Shown: positions 10,166 through 22,475, numbered from the stretch's first letter. The stretch is 64,000 nt of DNA from Nosocomiicoccus ampullae (GCF_019357495.1 NZ_CP079110.1:1240001-1304000); one strand, 5' to 3'. The notes: generated by a model from the sequence alone, not told the origin. Made by a program: numbers and translations.

Positions 10166-11026
10166 TTATTTACGTTTCTTATTCGGTTTAACTTTTGCAC
10201 CTTGACGTTTTCTTTCTTTCTCAGCTTGTTCTTTATAGTGTGCTTCTAAAATTGGTGCCATTTCCTCATCGACTTTTTTACGGTAGTATAAGTTACCAAT
10301 AATCGTTTGAAGAACTAAGAACGCACCACCAACTGCCCAGTATAATGGTAAAGCTGAAGGTGAAATGAATGAAATCCATAAAATCATCAGTGGTGAGATA
10401 AACATAAATAATCTCATTTGTTTTTGTTGTTCTTCAGGTAAGAACATCATTGAAACATAAGCTTGTATTGCGTAAACTAAAACCGCAATTGCGATCATAA
10501 TAAAACTACGCTCTGTTAAATCCATCCATAAGAAATCTGGGTATTTTGTAATACCACCTGGTGATGGATATTTTAAAGCGAAGAATAATGCCATAACGAT
10601 TGGCATTTGAATTAAGATCGGTAAACACCCAACGTTTAACGGGTTAATATCATGCTTTTTGTATAAAGCCATCATCTCTTGTTGCACAGCCATTTTTTCT
10701 TCTTGTGTTGTTGCAACTTTCATACGGTGCTGAATATCTTCCATTTCAGGCTTAACGATTTTCATTTTTTCACGCATCATCATTTGGTTTTTATATGTTT
10801 TCATCATAAATGGAAAGATGATTAAACGAACAATGAGTGTTAAAACAATAATCGCTAGACCGTAGTTATGGTTTAAATTATCACCGAGCCAATGAAGTAA
10901 GTTATCCATTGGTTGAACAAATGTATTAAAGAAAAAACCATCTCTGTTTTCAGGCTCAGAATAGTCACATCCTGCTAAAAACAAGACGAGGCCCATCGTT
11001 AACGGAAATAGCCATTTTTTAGCCAT
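10166..11026 (-). CDS. yidC: Membrane protein insertase YidC/OxaA (lipoprotein form)
   Basis: Inserts and folds inner-membrane proteins alone or with SecYEG. The 286-residue protein has a lipoprotein signal ending LAGC with the lipidated Cys at 20. It then has the hydrophobic helices of the OxaA core, including GLAIIVLTLIVRLIIFPFM (with the membrane Arg of the hydrophilic groove), and a strongly basic tail, KPNKKRK. That tail may bind ribosomes. No MifM-like upstream regulatory frame is obvious. The position next to thiD agrees with staphylococcal gene order. Confidence 0.95.
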   Translation of the reverse strand: MAKKWLFPLTMGLVLFLAGCDYSEPENRDGFFFNTFVQPMDNLLHWLGDNLNHNYGLAIIVLTLIVRLIIFPFMMKTYKNQMMMREKMKIVKPEMEDIQHRMKVATTQEEKMAVQQEMMALYKKHDINPLNVGCLPILIQMPIVMALFFALKYPSPGGITKYPDFLWMDLTERSFIMIAIAVLVYAIQAYVSMMFLPEEQQKQMRLFMFISPLMILWISFISPSALPLYWAVGGAFLVLQTIIGNLYYRKKVDEEMAPILEAHYKEQAEKERKRQGAKVKPNKKRK

Positions 11027-11107
11027 AATTTCACCTCTAATTTTATATACAAGAGTGATTGTACCATACTTAACATTACATTTACAGAGAAAATATAACG
11101 TGTTTCC

Positions 11108-11896
11108 TTACTCAATGTCTATAAAATGATTAATTGGACCATCTTTTTTTCCGATGTCTAAACTATTTTGTAAACCTAACGTGACGTAGCGTTTTGCTTT
11201 TTTAAATGCATTCTCTAAACTATTCCCTTTCGCAATTTCAGCAGTAATCACTGCTGAGAATGTACTACCGCTTCCACGTTTATTTTTCGTATCGACAATT
11301 TCTTCAGTTAGCGTTAACGAATTGTTTTTTGTAAATAGATAGTCACAAGCTTTACCTGTAATGTTACTGTCATTAATAATGACTGCTTTTACTCCAATTT
11401 CTCGCAGGAAAATTTTAGCCGCAGTATCGATATCTTTTTCTGACTGAATATCAATCCCTGTAAGTGCTTCTGCTTCTTTAAGATTCGGTGTCACCACTGC
11501 CGCATGGTGGAGAAGTTCTTTCGTAAGTATGGCTGTCGCCTCTTGAGATAAAATTCTCTCGCCTTCTCTAGAAAAGATATACGGATCGACAACGAATGGA
11601 ATATGATAGTTTTTTACATATTTCGTAATAGTTTCAATCATATAAATACTTGTAATCATTCCGGATTTCATTGTAAATGGTATAGAATCTTCAAAAATAC
11701 TCTTCAATTGCTTTTCTAAAAAGTCATCTGGAATATTTAAAATTTCTTGAATCCCTTGAGAGTTTTGAGCAGTTAAATTTGTAATTGCTGACATACCGTA
11801 AACATTTAAATTTTGAAATGTTTTTAAATCTGCATTAACACCTGAACCGCCTGTTGGGTCATAACCAGATATTGTAAGTGCTACTGGTAAAGTCAT
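11108..11896 (-). CDS. thiD: ThiD-type hydroxymethylpyrimidine (phosphate) kinase with altered active site
   Basis: Ribokinase-fold protein of 262 residues. It aligns end to end with staphylococcal ThiD, from SGYDPTGGSGVNADLKTF to the C-terminal GPINHF. ThiD phosphorylates HMP and HMP-P in thiamine synthesis. Two active-site segments differ from the family. The usual VMVAKSG after VVDP reads YIFSREG, and the usual HGTGCTFSA anion-hole motif near residue 210 reads RGSGSTFSA. The second change removes the Cys and His. Function may be weak or changed, for example toward pyridoxal. No thiE or thiM is adjacent. Confidence 0.82.
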   Translation of the reverse strand: MTLPVALTISGYDPTGGSGVNADLKTFQNLNVYGMSAITNLTAQNSQGIQEILNIPDDFLEKQLKSIFEDSIPFTMKSGMITSIYMIETITKYVKNYHIPFVVDPYIFSREGERILSQEATAILTKELLHHAAVVTPNLKEAEALTGIDIQSEKDIDTAAKIFLREIGVKAVIINDSNITGKACDYLFTKNNSLTLTEEIVDTKNKRGSGSTFSAVITAEIAKGNSLENAFKKAKRYVTLGLQNSLDIGKKDGPINHFIDIE

Positions 11897-11908
11897 AATA
11901 ATTCTCCT

Positions 11909-13507
11909 CTATTTTACAAAGTGCGTCTTAATAATCGACTCTAAAACGATTGGAAGCTCTTTAAATGCACTTGGCTTTAAAATTCTTTCTGTTACCTTAT
12001 GCGCATCTTTTCCAATCGGTCCGCAGTTTAGTACGGGTGCGGAAATTTCTTTTATATCTTCAAATGGTATCATATATGTCGTATTAAATGTCGGTGTGTT
12101 GTAACTGAACATTTGGTCACTTTCATAACTCGTATCATATTTTACATAACTTAAATCACATATACCATTAAAAAAGTGTATATGTTCAACTTCACGATTT
12201 AAATTTTTACTTGTTTTTTCAATTGTTTTAATGATATCAGTGACAAGAACATCTTCAGAACTATTTGTCGCTGGATAATACGGTGGCGTGAAAAAAGTGA
12301 CGACTGTCGGTCCGATATGACGCATAGACATCATAAGTTTATCGACCGCTTCAATACATTGTAAATGATCATCTTGATTTTTTTCGACACTATTTAATAG
12401 TTCGTGTACTTTATCTCTACCGTGAGTGTCAATTGCTTGTTCAATTAACTCTTCATATTTTAGTGTGTTGATTGTCATGTTGTTATCTTTATATATACCG
12501 TCATCAAACGTGTGCATGACTTCTTCAGCATCTTTTACTGATGATTTTACGAGCTCGTTAAATGTATTAAAAATATCTGCTGCTGTTTTCTTAAATATAA
12601 ATAGATTATATAAACTAACTGTTCTAAAGGGTGTTTGAACATCGTACTGATCTTTTAAATCACGCATCATGAGTGATACTGGAAGTGGTGTGGATTCATT
12701 CTTATACGTTTCTGTAAATGAATCATTATATTCAATTTTTCTATTGATAAAACTCATTAACCAGTTTGAACTAATGCCATTCATTGCATTACCTACGTGT
12801 GTTTCTTTCCCATACACGTACACTGAAGGCATAAGTTTACCAATTGTACCTGAGTATATGTAGTGAGTATTTGATCCAGATGCTTGCTGGAATGTTGGTT
12901 CACTATTTAAGTGCAGTACAATATCTAAATCTTTTTCTTTACGAATATCATTTAACTTTTTAACCGCAGCTCGCATCCCTTTAGAACTAACTTCTTCATC
13001 GGGTACTGTAATTAAAATAAGGTTAATATCCCAGTTTTCAATCGCCGCTTTTTCGATTAAAGACATATGAAGCATTAAACCTGGCTTCATATCCATACTT
13101 CCGCGTCCAAAGTAATAATCATCTGTTTCAATATCTTTTATAGCATCTTCGTTTAAATAAGTATGATCTGACTTAAATATTTCTGTAATTTTATCGATAT
13201 TAAATGCATCATTTTTATAGTCTCCAAAATCTTCAATACCAACCGTATCGAAGTGACTAATTAAAACGACAGTATCTTTAGTATTATTCGATTCATAATG
13301 TGCGAGAACTGCTCGTCTATCGTCTGTAGTATATGCGAAATGGATATTTTCTTCATTGGATTTAAAGTAATCTGTTTTTAATAGTTCATTTTTCACTAAG
13401 TCAGGGAATTGTCTTTCTCCCTCAGAATATGTCACTGAATTGTGCTTTACGAGTTTTTTTAAAAGATTGATTCGGTCTTTCTCTGTTTGCCATATAGCCA
13501 TTACCAT
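11909..13507 (-). CDS. M20-family peptidase, RocB-like
   Basis: A 532-residue zinc amidohydrolase of the M20 family. It belongs to the long RocB-like branch named after the Bacillus arginine-utilisation cluster, whose exact substrate is not known. Metal-site segments are ISHFDTVG (near residue 84), GRGSMDMKPG (near residue 137) and VPDEEVSSKGM (near residue 164). The ATG has AGGAGG seven bases upstream. Only 12 bases separate it from thiD, so the two are likely co-transcribed. No other arginine catabolism genes are nearby. Confidence 0.85.
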   Translation of the reverse strand: MVMAIWQTEKDRINLLKKLVKHNSVTYSEGERQFPDLVKNELLKTDYFKSNEENIHFAYTTDDRRAVLAHYESNNTKDTVVLISHFDTVGIEDFGDYKNDAFNIDKITEIFKSDHTYLNEDAIKDIETDDYYFGRGSMDMKPGLMLHMSLIEKAAIENWDINLILITVPDEEVSSKGMRAAVKKLNDIRKEKDLDIVLHLNSEPTFQQASGSNTHYIYSGTIGKLMPSVYVYGKETHVGNAMNGISSNWLMSFINRKIEYNDSFTETYKNESTPLPVSLMMRDLKDQYDVQTPFRTVSLYNLFIFKKTAADIFNTFNELVKSSVKDAEEVMHTFDDGIYKDNNMTINTLKYEELIEQAIDTHGRDKVHELLNSVEKNQDDHLQCIEAVDKLMMSMRHIGPTVVTFFTPPYYPATNSSEDVLVTDIIKTIEKTSKNLNREVEHIHFFNGICDLSYVKYDTSYESDQMFSYNTPTFNTTYMIPFEDIKEISAPVLNCGPIGKDAHKVTERILKPSAFKELPIVLESIIKTHFVK

Positions 13508-13589
13508 TAAACTTCCTCCTATTAGAAAAATATCTAATATAAGCGTACAACTTCTTCATTGTAATTGAAAGCGTTTTTATAATAAAGAA

Positions 13590-13621
13590 AATAAAAACCG
13601 ATTAACTGAATGTTAATCGGT
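13590..13621 (-). terminator. Terminator after the Rpf-like gene
   Basis: Ten-base arms ACCGATTAAC and GTTAATCGGT (13597-13606, 13612-13621) with a five-base loop. A U-rich tail follows on the minus strand. Confidence 0.88.
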
Positions 13622-13631
13622 AAACTTATAA

Positions 13632-14309
13632 TTATAAGTTTGCACCACATACTGGCCAAGGTGCTGAGCCTCTTTGTTCATATAACATTTGTGCTCGCAT
13701 TGTTTGCTCTTCAGCTGATGCTTGTGAAGCAACCCCGCTTCCACCTACTGATTGCCAAGTGCCCGCGTCAAATTGATATAGACCATGATATGTACCACTT
13801 GGATCTACGGCGCTTGCGTTACCACCTGATTCACATGCTGCAAGTCCACCCCAGTTTAAACCGTCATTTGCTGGTGCTGAAGCTTGTGATTCTTGTTGAG
13901 TGTTTTCTTCGTACTCTTCAATTACATTTTCCTCTACCGGTTCATTGTACGTTTCAACATCTTCAACCACATCTTCTTCAAAAACTTCTACAGCTTCTTT
14001 AGTTTCTTCAACTTCCTCTACCTCTTCAACAGGTGCTGAAGCGTTCGCTACTGTATTTTCTTTATCTTCTTTCTTTTTCGCTTTTAGATCTTTTGCTGAT
14101 AATTCTTTAGCTTTAATGTCACGATCAGCTTTTAATTTATTTTCTTTCTTTATTTCTTGAATAGATGATCTATATTCAGTTCCAATAGTTGCTAATGCGT
14201 CATCTTCTTTAATTGTAGATGAACCCTCTTTTGCATTTGCTGCCATTCCGATACTACCAGTAGCAAGTAATAATCCAGCTGCACCTAAACTCATAACTGA
14301 TTTTTTCAT
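13632..14309 (-). CDS. Secreted Rpf-like transglycosylase / muralytic protein
   Basis: A 225-residue exported protein. It has a signal peptide (MKKSVMSLGAAGLLLATGS, cleavage likely after ANA), a low-complexity linker rich in Lys, Glu and Val (about residues 50-140), and a C-terminal transglycosylase-like domain. That domain has WGGLAACESGG with the likely catalytic Glu, then GTYHGLYQFDAGTWQSVGG and two Cys (ACESGG, PVCG) that could form a disulfide. The domain is of the resuscitation-promoting-factor/lysozyme-like type, also used by staphylococcal SceD-like enzymes to cut peptidoglycan. A perfect WalR box lies upstream. It ends in its own terminator. Confidence 0.88.
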   Translation of the reverse strand: MKKSVMSLGAAGLLLATGSIGMAANAKEGSSTIKEDDALATIGTEYRSSIQEIKKENKLKADRDIKAKELSAKDLKAKKKEDKENTVANASAPVEEVEEVEETKEAVEVFEEDVVEDVETYNEPVEENVIEEYEENTQQESQASAPANDGLNWGGLAACESGGNASAVDPSGTYHGLYQFDAGTWQSVGGSGVASQASAEEQTMRAQMLYEQRGSAPWPVCGANL

Positions 14310-14429
14310 AATCTATATATCCCCCACGAAATTATTTCTCATTAATAAATAAATTTTTCAAAGACGAATACTATACTAACAAATAATCCCATTTCATAGG
14401 TTACAACTATATAAAGCTTTTACCTATTT

Positions 14430-14446
14430 TTTACAGAAATGTTACA
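14430..14446 (-). promoter_or_regulatory. WalR (YycF) operator upstream of the Rpf-like gene
   Basis: Read on the minus strand the site is TGTAAC-N5-TGTAAA. This fits the WalR consensus TGTWAH-N5-TGTWAH exactly. It lies about 120 bases upstream of the muralytic gene start. WalRK controls peptidoglycan hydrolases in Bacillus and Staphylococcus, so the match and the gene function agree. A TATAGT box lies between the site and the gene, without a clear -35, as expected for an activated promoter. Confidence 0.72.
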
Positions 14447-14481
14447 ATTCAATCTCATAATTTTAATATATCTAAAAATTT

Positions 14482-14529
14482 AAAAACCCTAAGATTATTA
14501 GACGCAGCTCTAAAATCTTAAGGTTTTTT
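14482..14529. terminator. Orphan bidirectional terminator-like hairpin
   Basis: Arms AAAAACC...TAAGATT and AATCTTA...GGTTTTT pair with one mismatch. An inner TTAGA/TCTAA stem continues to a CGCAGC loop. T6 follows on the plus strand and A-runs lie on the left. No annotated gene reads into it directly, since fabZ already has its own terminator 270 bases away. Confidence 0.75.
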
Positions 14530-14667
14530 GAGTGTGTGAGTATGAAAAGAATCTACATTTTTCTTATTAAAGCAGTGGTTTAATCAGACAAATTTAAGGG
14601 AATTAACTCATCAATTATTTGAACTAAAATGTATGTGTTCTCCTTTCTTAAAAAGAATATACACCGA
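14482..14667 (-). ncRNA. Possible short transcription unit (sRNA or peptide mRNA remnant) with orphan terminator
   Basis: No listed gene lies in 14310-14792. On the minus strand there is a -10-like TATATT (14656-14661) 17 bases after TTGTTT (14679-14684). Next come AAAGGAG (14640-14646) and, nine bases on, an ATT that opens 16 codons (14580-14630, product (M)LVQIIDELIPLNLSD). The unit ends in a strong hairpin at 14482-14528 with about 19 base pairs, loop CGCAGC and flanking A and T runs. The start codon is not standard, so this could be a small RNA, a dead peptide gene or chance. The hairpin is solid; the rest is inference. Confidence 0.3.
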
Positions 14668-14792
14668 CTATTCATATTAAACAAATATCAATTTTTAAAA
14701 TTTCTAACTGATAATTGGCTATATTTTAATTATTCTTCATATATTTTTTATAAACTTAAGTTATTTATAATATAAAAATTAAAGTTAGCATA

Positions 14793-14825
14793 TAAAAAAA
14801 GATCCAGCTTTATTTAGCTGGATCT
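14793..14825 (-). terminator. Terminator overlapping the fabZ stop codon
   Basis: Ten-base arms AGATCCAGCT (14800-14809) and AGCTGGATCT (14816-14825). The loop TTATTT contains the fabZ stop codon. A U-run follows on the minus strand. Confidence 0.9.
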
Positions 14826-15244
14826 GATATTGCAAATGTAATTTCACATTGACAAGCAATCTTATCTCCGACTTTCGCAATAGCTTTTCCTTTACCAATT
14901 GGTCCTTTTATACGTGTAATTTCTACTGTTAACTCTAACGTATCTCCAGGTGTTACTTGGTGTTTAAAGCGGCATTTATCAATACCTGCAAAAAATGCAA
15001 GTTTACCTTTAAATTCTTCTTCTTGTAGTAGTGCTACTGCTCCTGTTTGTGCAAGTGCCTCTACAATTAACACACCTGGCATTACTGCATATTCTGGGAA
15101 ATGCCCTTCAAAAAACGGCTCGTTCCCAGATACTTGTTTTATACCGACCGCTTTTTCTCCAGGGACAATTTCTTCGATACGGTCAATCAAAAGAAATGGT
15201 GGGCGATGCGGGATTATCGCTTTTATTTGATCGTAAGTAAGCAT
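14810..15244 (-). CDS. fabZ: 3-hydroxyacyl-[ACP] dehydratase FabZ
   Basis: Dehydrates 3-hydroxyacyl-ACP in type II fatty acid elongation. The 144 residues form one hot-dog fold with [11 protein letters not shown] at the N-terminus. The active-site His is in FEGHFP and the Glu in [15 protein letters not shown]. It is the last gene of the run murA-epuA-fabZ, the same order as in Staphylococcus. The terminator hairpin is formed by its own last codons. Confidence 0.96.
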   Translation of the reverse strand: MLTYDQIKAIIPHRPPFLLIDRIEEIVPGEKAVGIKQVSGNEPFFEGHFPEYAVMPGVLIVEALAQTGAVALLQEEEFKGKLAFFAGIDKCRFKHQVTPGDTLELTVEITRIKGPIGKGKAIAKVGDKIACQCEITFAISDPAK

Positions 15245-15249
15245 AATAA

Positions 15250-15435
15250 CTATCCTCTCATTAAGTCTCTAATATGTTGCCACGTTTCAATTCTAAATAC
15301 TTCAAACGGATTACTTAATATTCCGTAGCCGATCATCAAACCAATCACAACGAGCATTAATGCTACATAAATATAGAGTAATAATCGTACTAACATCGGA
15401 AATCTGCGGTGGACAATCTTAGTCTCTTTTTTCAT
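15250..15435 (-). CDS. EpuA-type small membrane protein (often called 'RNA polymerase subunit beta' in databases)
   Basis: A 61-residue protein with one central membrane helix (about residues 18-42) after a basic N-terminus, [12 protein letters not shown]. It matches the short EpuA family (PF11772) found between murA and fabZ in staphylococci and bacilli. The common database name 'DNA-directed RNA polymerase subunit beta' has no support in this sequence. It lies 14 bases after murA and 5 bases before fabZ, so it is in that operon. Function unknown. Confidence 0.82.
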   Translation of the reverse strand: MKKETKIVHRRFPMLVRLLLYIYVALMLVVIGLMIGYGILSNPFEVFRIETWQHIRDLMRG

Positions 15436-15449
15436 AACTCACCTCAAAA

Positions 15450-16727
15450 TTAGACATGCTCTAGTTCAGACTCTGTGACACGTTCGATATCCGCACCTAA
15501 AGCCTTCAATTTCTTATGGAAACCAACATATCCACGGTCTAAGTGATGAAGCTCTGTGACAATTGTGTAACCTTCTGCAACTAATCCTGCGAGTATTAAA
15601 GCTGCAGCTGATCTTAAGTCTGTCGCTCTAACTCTTGCACCGTGTAATTCTTGACCACCACGGATGACTGCGTGGTTATCTTGTAGTGAAATATCAGCGT
15701 TCATCGTATTGAATTCTGTCACGTGCATAAAGCGGTTCTCAAAGATTGTTTCTGTCACAATACTCGTACCATCTAGCGTTAATAACAGCGCCATTAATTG
15801 ACTCTGCATATCAGTTGGAAATCCTGGATGTGGCAATGTTTTAATATCTGTTGCTTTTAATGGTTCCGATGAGATAACTCGAACGTTATCACCTTCTTCA
15901 ACAAACTTCACACCGATTTCTTCTAATTTAGAAACAACCGCGCTTAAATGTTCAATTACGATATTTTCAATTAAAACATCGCTTCTAGTGATTGCTGCAG
16001 CTACCATGAACGTCCCTGCTTCAATTCTATCTGGAATTACTGTATGCTTAGTGCCTGTTAATTCCTCTACACCAGTAATCTTAATGTGACCAGTACCAGC
16101 ACCAATAACTTTACCACCCATACGGTTAATATAGTTTTGAAGATCTACAATTTCTGGCTCCATCGCTGCATTTTCAATATGCGTCACACCATCAGCAAGT
16201 GCTGCACCCATCATTAAGTTTTGAGTCGCACCAACACTTGGGAAGTCTAAATGAATTTTAGAACCTTTTAATCGACCTTCTGTTTTACCTTCGATAAAAC
16301 CATCTGTCGTACTAAATTCAACTCCCATCTTTTCAAAACCTTTTAAGTGCTGTTCAATTGGTCGACTACCAATCGCACAACCTCCTGGCATCGCAACTTG
16401 ACAGTGACCATAACGACCAAGTAATGGACCCATAACGAGCATTGATGCACGCATTTTACTCACTAAATCGTACGGTGCTGAAATGGATAATTCTTCACTT
16501 GCATCTATATACACTCTATTTTTTTCTAATTTTACATCTGCATTTAATACACTTAATAAATCAACTAATGTTTTACAATCTGATAATTCTGGAACGTTTG
16601 AAATAACAGATTCACCTTTTGAAGCTAAGAGAGACGCTGCTAATATTGGCAGAACTGAGTTTTTAGCACCTTCGATTTTTACACTACCACTCAGCTTGCG
16701 CCCACCCTTAACAATAATTCTTTCCAT
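15450..16727 (-). CDS. murA: UDP-N-acetylglucosamine 1-carboxyvinyltransferase MurA
   Basis: First committed step of peptidoglycan synthesis: transfers enolpyruvate from PEP to UDP-GlcNAc. The nucleophilic Cys, which fosfomycin alkylates, is in [11 protein letters not shown] near residue 116. [12 protein letters not shown] holds the Lys/Asn pair near residue 22. I place the start at the ATG at 16727, seven bases after GGAG; the upstream in-frame codons lie before that site. A second paralogue, murZ, is at 34.4 kb. The length (425 residues) is normal. Confidence 0.96.
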   Translation of the reverse strand: MERIIVKGGRKLSGSVKIEGAKNSVLPILAASLLASKGESVISNVPELSDCKTLVDLLSVLNADVKLEKNRVYIDASEELSISAPYDLVSKMRASMLVMGPLLGRYGHCQVAMPGGCAIGSRPIEQHLKGFEKMGVEFSTTDGFIEGKTEGRLKGSKIHLDFPSVGATQNLMMGAALADGVTHIENAAMEPEIVDLQNYINRMGGKVIGAGTGHIKITGVEELTGTKHTVIPDRIEAGTFMVAAAITRSDVLIENIVIEHLSAVVSKLEEIGVKFVEEGDNVRVISSEPLKATDIKTLPHPGFPTDMQSQLMALLLTLDGTSIVTETIFENRFMHVTEFNTMNADISLQDNHAVIRGGQELHGARVRATDLRSAAALILAGLVAEGYTIVTELHHLDRGYVGFHKKLKALGADIERVTESELEHV

Positions 16728-16758
16728 ATTCTCACTCCACATAATACTCAATAATTTA

Positions 16759-16787
16759 ATTTTATAGACTTACTTCACTAGTGTAAA
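16759..16787 (-). promoter_or_regulatory. Sigma-A-type promoter for murA-epuA-fabZ
   Basis: TTTACA (16782-16787), 17-base spacer, TAAAAT (16759-16764) on the minus strand, directly after the DUF1146 gene and about 30 bases before the murA start. Confidence 0.5.
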
Positions 16788-16791
16788 GCAT

Positions 16792-17022
16792 TTAGCCAAA
16801 TAGTAGCTGAAGGTTTTGTGTTTCTACAAATATATCTATGATGAAATTTGACATGCTTGTACCTAGTAGGATTGCTACTAGTATATAAAACATTCTAATT
16901 TTTGCTACATGTCCTTTTTTAAAAATCATATCGACTTTTAAACAATCTAATATATAAAACGCAAAAATTGAACAAGCAATATGTAATATAATTTTCATGA
17001 GAGCAATTTGAGATAAAAACAT
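16792..17022 (-). CDS. DUF1146 membrane protein (YwzB-like)
   Basis: A 76-residue protein with two hydrophobic segments (about residues 8-27 and 43-65). The spacing DCLKVDMIFKKGH between them is typical of DUF1146. Bacillus and Staphylococcus carry this gene at the same place between the atp operon and murA. It follows the atp terminator, so it either has its own promoter or depends on read-through. No function is known. Confidence 0.82.
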   Translation of the reverse strand: MFLSQIALMKIILHIACSIFAFYILDCLKVDMIFKKGHVAKIRMFYILVAILLGTSMSNFIIDIFVETQNLQLLFG

Positions 17023-17033
17023 TTAAAAACTCC

Positions 17034-17064
17034 TTAAAAAAAGTCTAAGGTTTCCCTTAGACTT
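17034..17064. terminator. Terminator of the atp operon
   Basis: Ten-base perfect arms AAGTCTAAGG (17041-17050) and CCTTAGACTT (17055-17064) with loop TTTC. A-run on the left, T-run on the right. It follows atpC. Confidence 0.9.
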
Positions 17065-17069
17065 TTTTA

Positions 17070-17477
17070 CTATTTATATTCTGAAATATTCAAACGGTTA
17101 ATCGCTCTTTGGAATGCGAGTTCGGCACGAACTTCGTCAATCTCTTCTTCTTGAGCACGTTTTAAGAGTTCTTCTGCTCTTTTTCGTGCTGCAAGTGCAC
17201 GATCTGTGTCAATGTCTTCTGCAAATTCTGCTGCTTGAGTTAATACTGTAACTTTATCGCCTCGAATTTCTGCAAAACCATCTGTAATCGCTAGATATTC
17301 AAATTGACCGTCGATTTTAGCTCTTACGCTTCCGATCTTTAAAGGTGTGACTGTTGGAATATGGCCTGCCATAACCCCTAGCTCACCTTGTGTTGATTCC
17401 AAGATGACAATTTCACAGTTATCATCAGTAAAAACAGAACCGTTAGGAGTAACTACATCTAATGCAATTGTACTCAT
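17070..17477 (-). CDS. atpC: ATP synthase epsilon subunit
   Basis: Central-stalk subunit of F1 that couples to the c-ring and can inhibit ATP hydrolysis. At 135 residues it has the N-terminal beta-sandwich (VVTPNGSVF, GELGVMAGHIP, LAITDGFAEI) and the C-terminal two-helix region rich in Ala, Arg and Glu. It is the last gene of the atp operon and has a terminator 6 bases past the stop. Confidence 0.96.
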   Translation of the reverse strand: MSTIALDVVTPNGSVFTDDNCEIVILESTQGELGVMAGHIPTVTPLKIGSVRAKIDGQFEYLAITDGFAEIRGDKVTVLTQAAEFAEDIDTDRALAARKRAEELLKRAQEEEIDEVRAELAFQRAINRLNISEYK

Positions 17478-17495
17478 AAAACTAACCTCCTGTTA

Positions 17496-18935
<1,440 letters not shown>

Positions 18936-19808
18936 TTATTCTTGTGCTTGTGCACCACTTACAATTTCTGTAATTTCTTGTGTAATTGCAGCTTGTCTTA
19001 GTCTGTTGTAAGACAATGTTAAATCACCAATCAATTCGTTTGCGTTATCCGTAGCAGCTTTCATCGCTGTCATACGGGCAGCATGCTCACTTGTTTTCGC
19101 TTCAAGTAAAGCACCATATATAATAGCTTCAGCATATTGTGGTAATAACTCTGAAAGTATCGTTTCTTTATCTGGCTCGAATTCATAAGAAGCGAGATGA
19201 GTGTACTCATTGTTCGTTTCTAAATCCTCTTCAGACATTGGAAGTAACTTTCTAACTGTTACTTTTTGTTCAAGAATACTAATGAACTCGTTATAAATGA
19301 TATGAAGTTCGTCGATTTTTTCTTCTTCGAACTCACGAATTGCTGCTGCAGCTATTTTTTTCACATCCGAAAATGATGGCTGATCTGGTAACCCGAGACG
19401 GTAGTCATCAATCTTATAGCCACGTAGTTTTAATACGTCATATCCCATTTTACCGAGAACCATAAGTGATACTTCGTCTTGGTTACCGTTATGGCGTTCA
19501 TCTATTTCTGTCGTTATTGCTTTAATAACGTTTGCGTTGTATGGACCTGCTTTACCCGTATCACTTGAGATTACAATGTACCCAACACGCTTGACAGGAC
19601 GCTCTGTTAACATAGGGTGAACACTATTTCCACCTGCAGCAATCGCTTGGATTGTTTCTTCCATTCGATCCATATATGGACGGAAATTTTTAGTGTTTTG
19701 TTCTGAACGACCGAGTTTTGAGTTCGCGACCATGTTCATTGCACTCGTTAACTGACTCATTTTTTCAGTTGAATTAATGCGCCCTTTAATTTCTCTTAAT
19801 GAAGCCAT
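18936..19808 (-). CDS. atpG: ATP synthase gamma subunit
   Basis: Rotor shaft of F1. The 290 residues begin MASLREIKGRINSTEKMSQL and end in the conserved long C-terminal helix with NRLRQAAITQEITEIV. These two helices form the coiled coil inside the alpha-beta hexamer. The middle part, including ISSDTGKAGPYNANVI, is the Rossmann-like domain; the family usually has SDRGLCG here. In order within the atp operon. Confidence 0.97.
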   Translation of the reverse strand: MASLREIKGRINSTEKMSQLTSAMNMVANSKLGRSEQNTKNFRPYMDRMEETIQAIAAGGNSVHPMLTERPVKRVGYIVISSDTGKAGPYNANVIKAITTEIDERHNGNQDEVSLMVLGKMGYDVLKLRGYKIDDYRLGLPDQPSFSDVKKIAAAAIREFEEEKIDELHIIYNEFISILEQKVTVRKLLPMSEEDLETNNEYTHLASYEFEPDKETILSELLPQYAEAIIYGALLEAKTSEHAARMTAMKAATDNANELIGDLTLSYNRLRQAAITQEITEIVSGAQAQE

Positions 19809-19843
19809 GATTTCACCATCCTTTATATCAATAGTGTCATATA

Positions 19844-21905
<2,062 letters not shown>

Positions 21906-21906
<1 letters not shown>

Positions 21907-22424
21907 TATTTATCCCCTGCTTCCTGTAGGTACTTGTCAATGAGATCTTTTTGATCTTGTGGAGACAATTCTTTTTGTATAACTTTTTGAGCAATTAATA
22001 CTGATAAGTCAGCAACTTGGTCGTTAATTTCACGAACTGCTTTCTTTTTCTCTTGCTCAATATCTTTCTCTGCATCAGACATAAGTCTTTTAGCATTTAT
22101 TGTAGCTTCATCAATAATAGATTGTTGTTGTTTTTTCGCTTCTTCACGAGACTTTTCAAACATTTCGCTAATTTCAGCTTGCGTGTTAGAAAGGATTTCC
22201 TCGTTTTTCTTGCGAAGTTCTTCTGCATCACGTTTCGCATTTTCAGCGCTCTGGATATCATCGTGAATTAACTGCTCACGATCGTCCATCACTTTTTTAA
22301 CTGGCTCCCATACAAAATATGAAAGAGCAAAAAGTAGTACTAAGAAGCTCACGAGTAAGACGAGTCCTGTACCAAAAGCCGTTGGAATCGATGATGGTGC
22401 AGCGCCTAAAATTAGTAGTTCCAC
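21906..22424 (-). CDS. atpF: ATP synthase b subunit
   Basis: Peripheral-stalk b subunit: one N-terminal membrane helix (about residues 14-36) and a long charged helix rich in Glu, Lys, Ala and Gln that dimerises along F1. I choose the GTG at 22424, eight bases after AAAGGAG. An upstream TTG at 22442 overlaps that site and would add residues no homologue needs. The 172-residue length is normal. Confidence 0.93.
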
Positions 22425-22475
22425 TATGTACACTCCTTTCAAGAAAGTTCACAATACCAAGGTTACATAAGAAAT

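Noticed and set aside
13900-14160. Ser-rich open frame on the plus strand inside the Rpf-like gene
   Set aside because: It is the antisense reading of the Glu/Lys/Val-rich linker; the pattern follows codon bias of that repeat, with no ribosome binding site.
14310-14480. c-di-AMP (ydaO-type) riboswitch in front of the Rpf-like gene
   Set aside because: These riboswitches precede some muralytic genes, but I see none of the conserved core in this leader.
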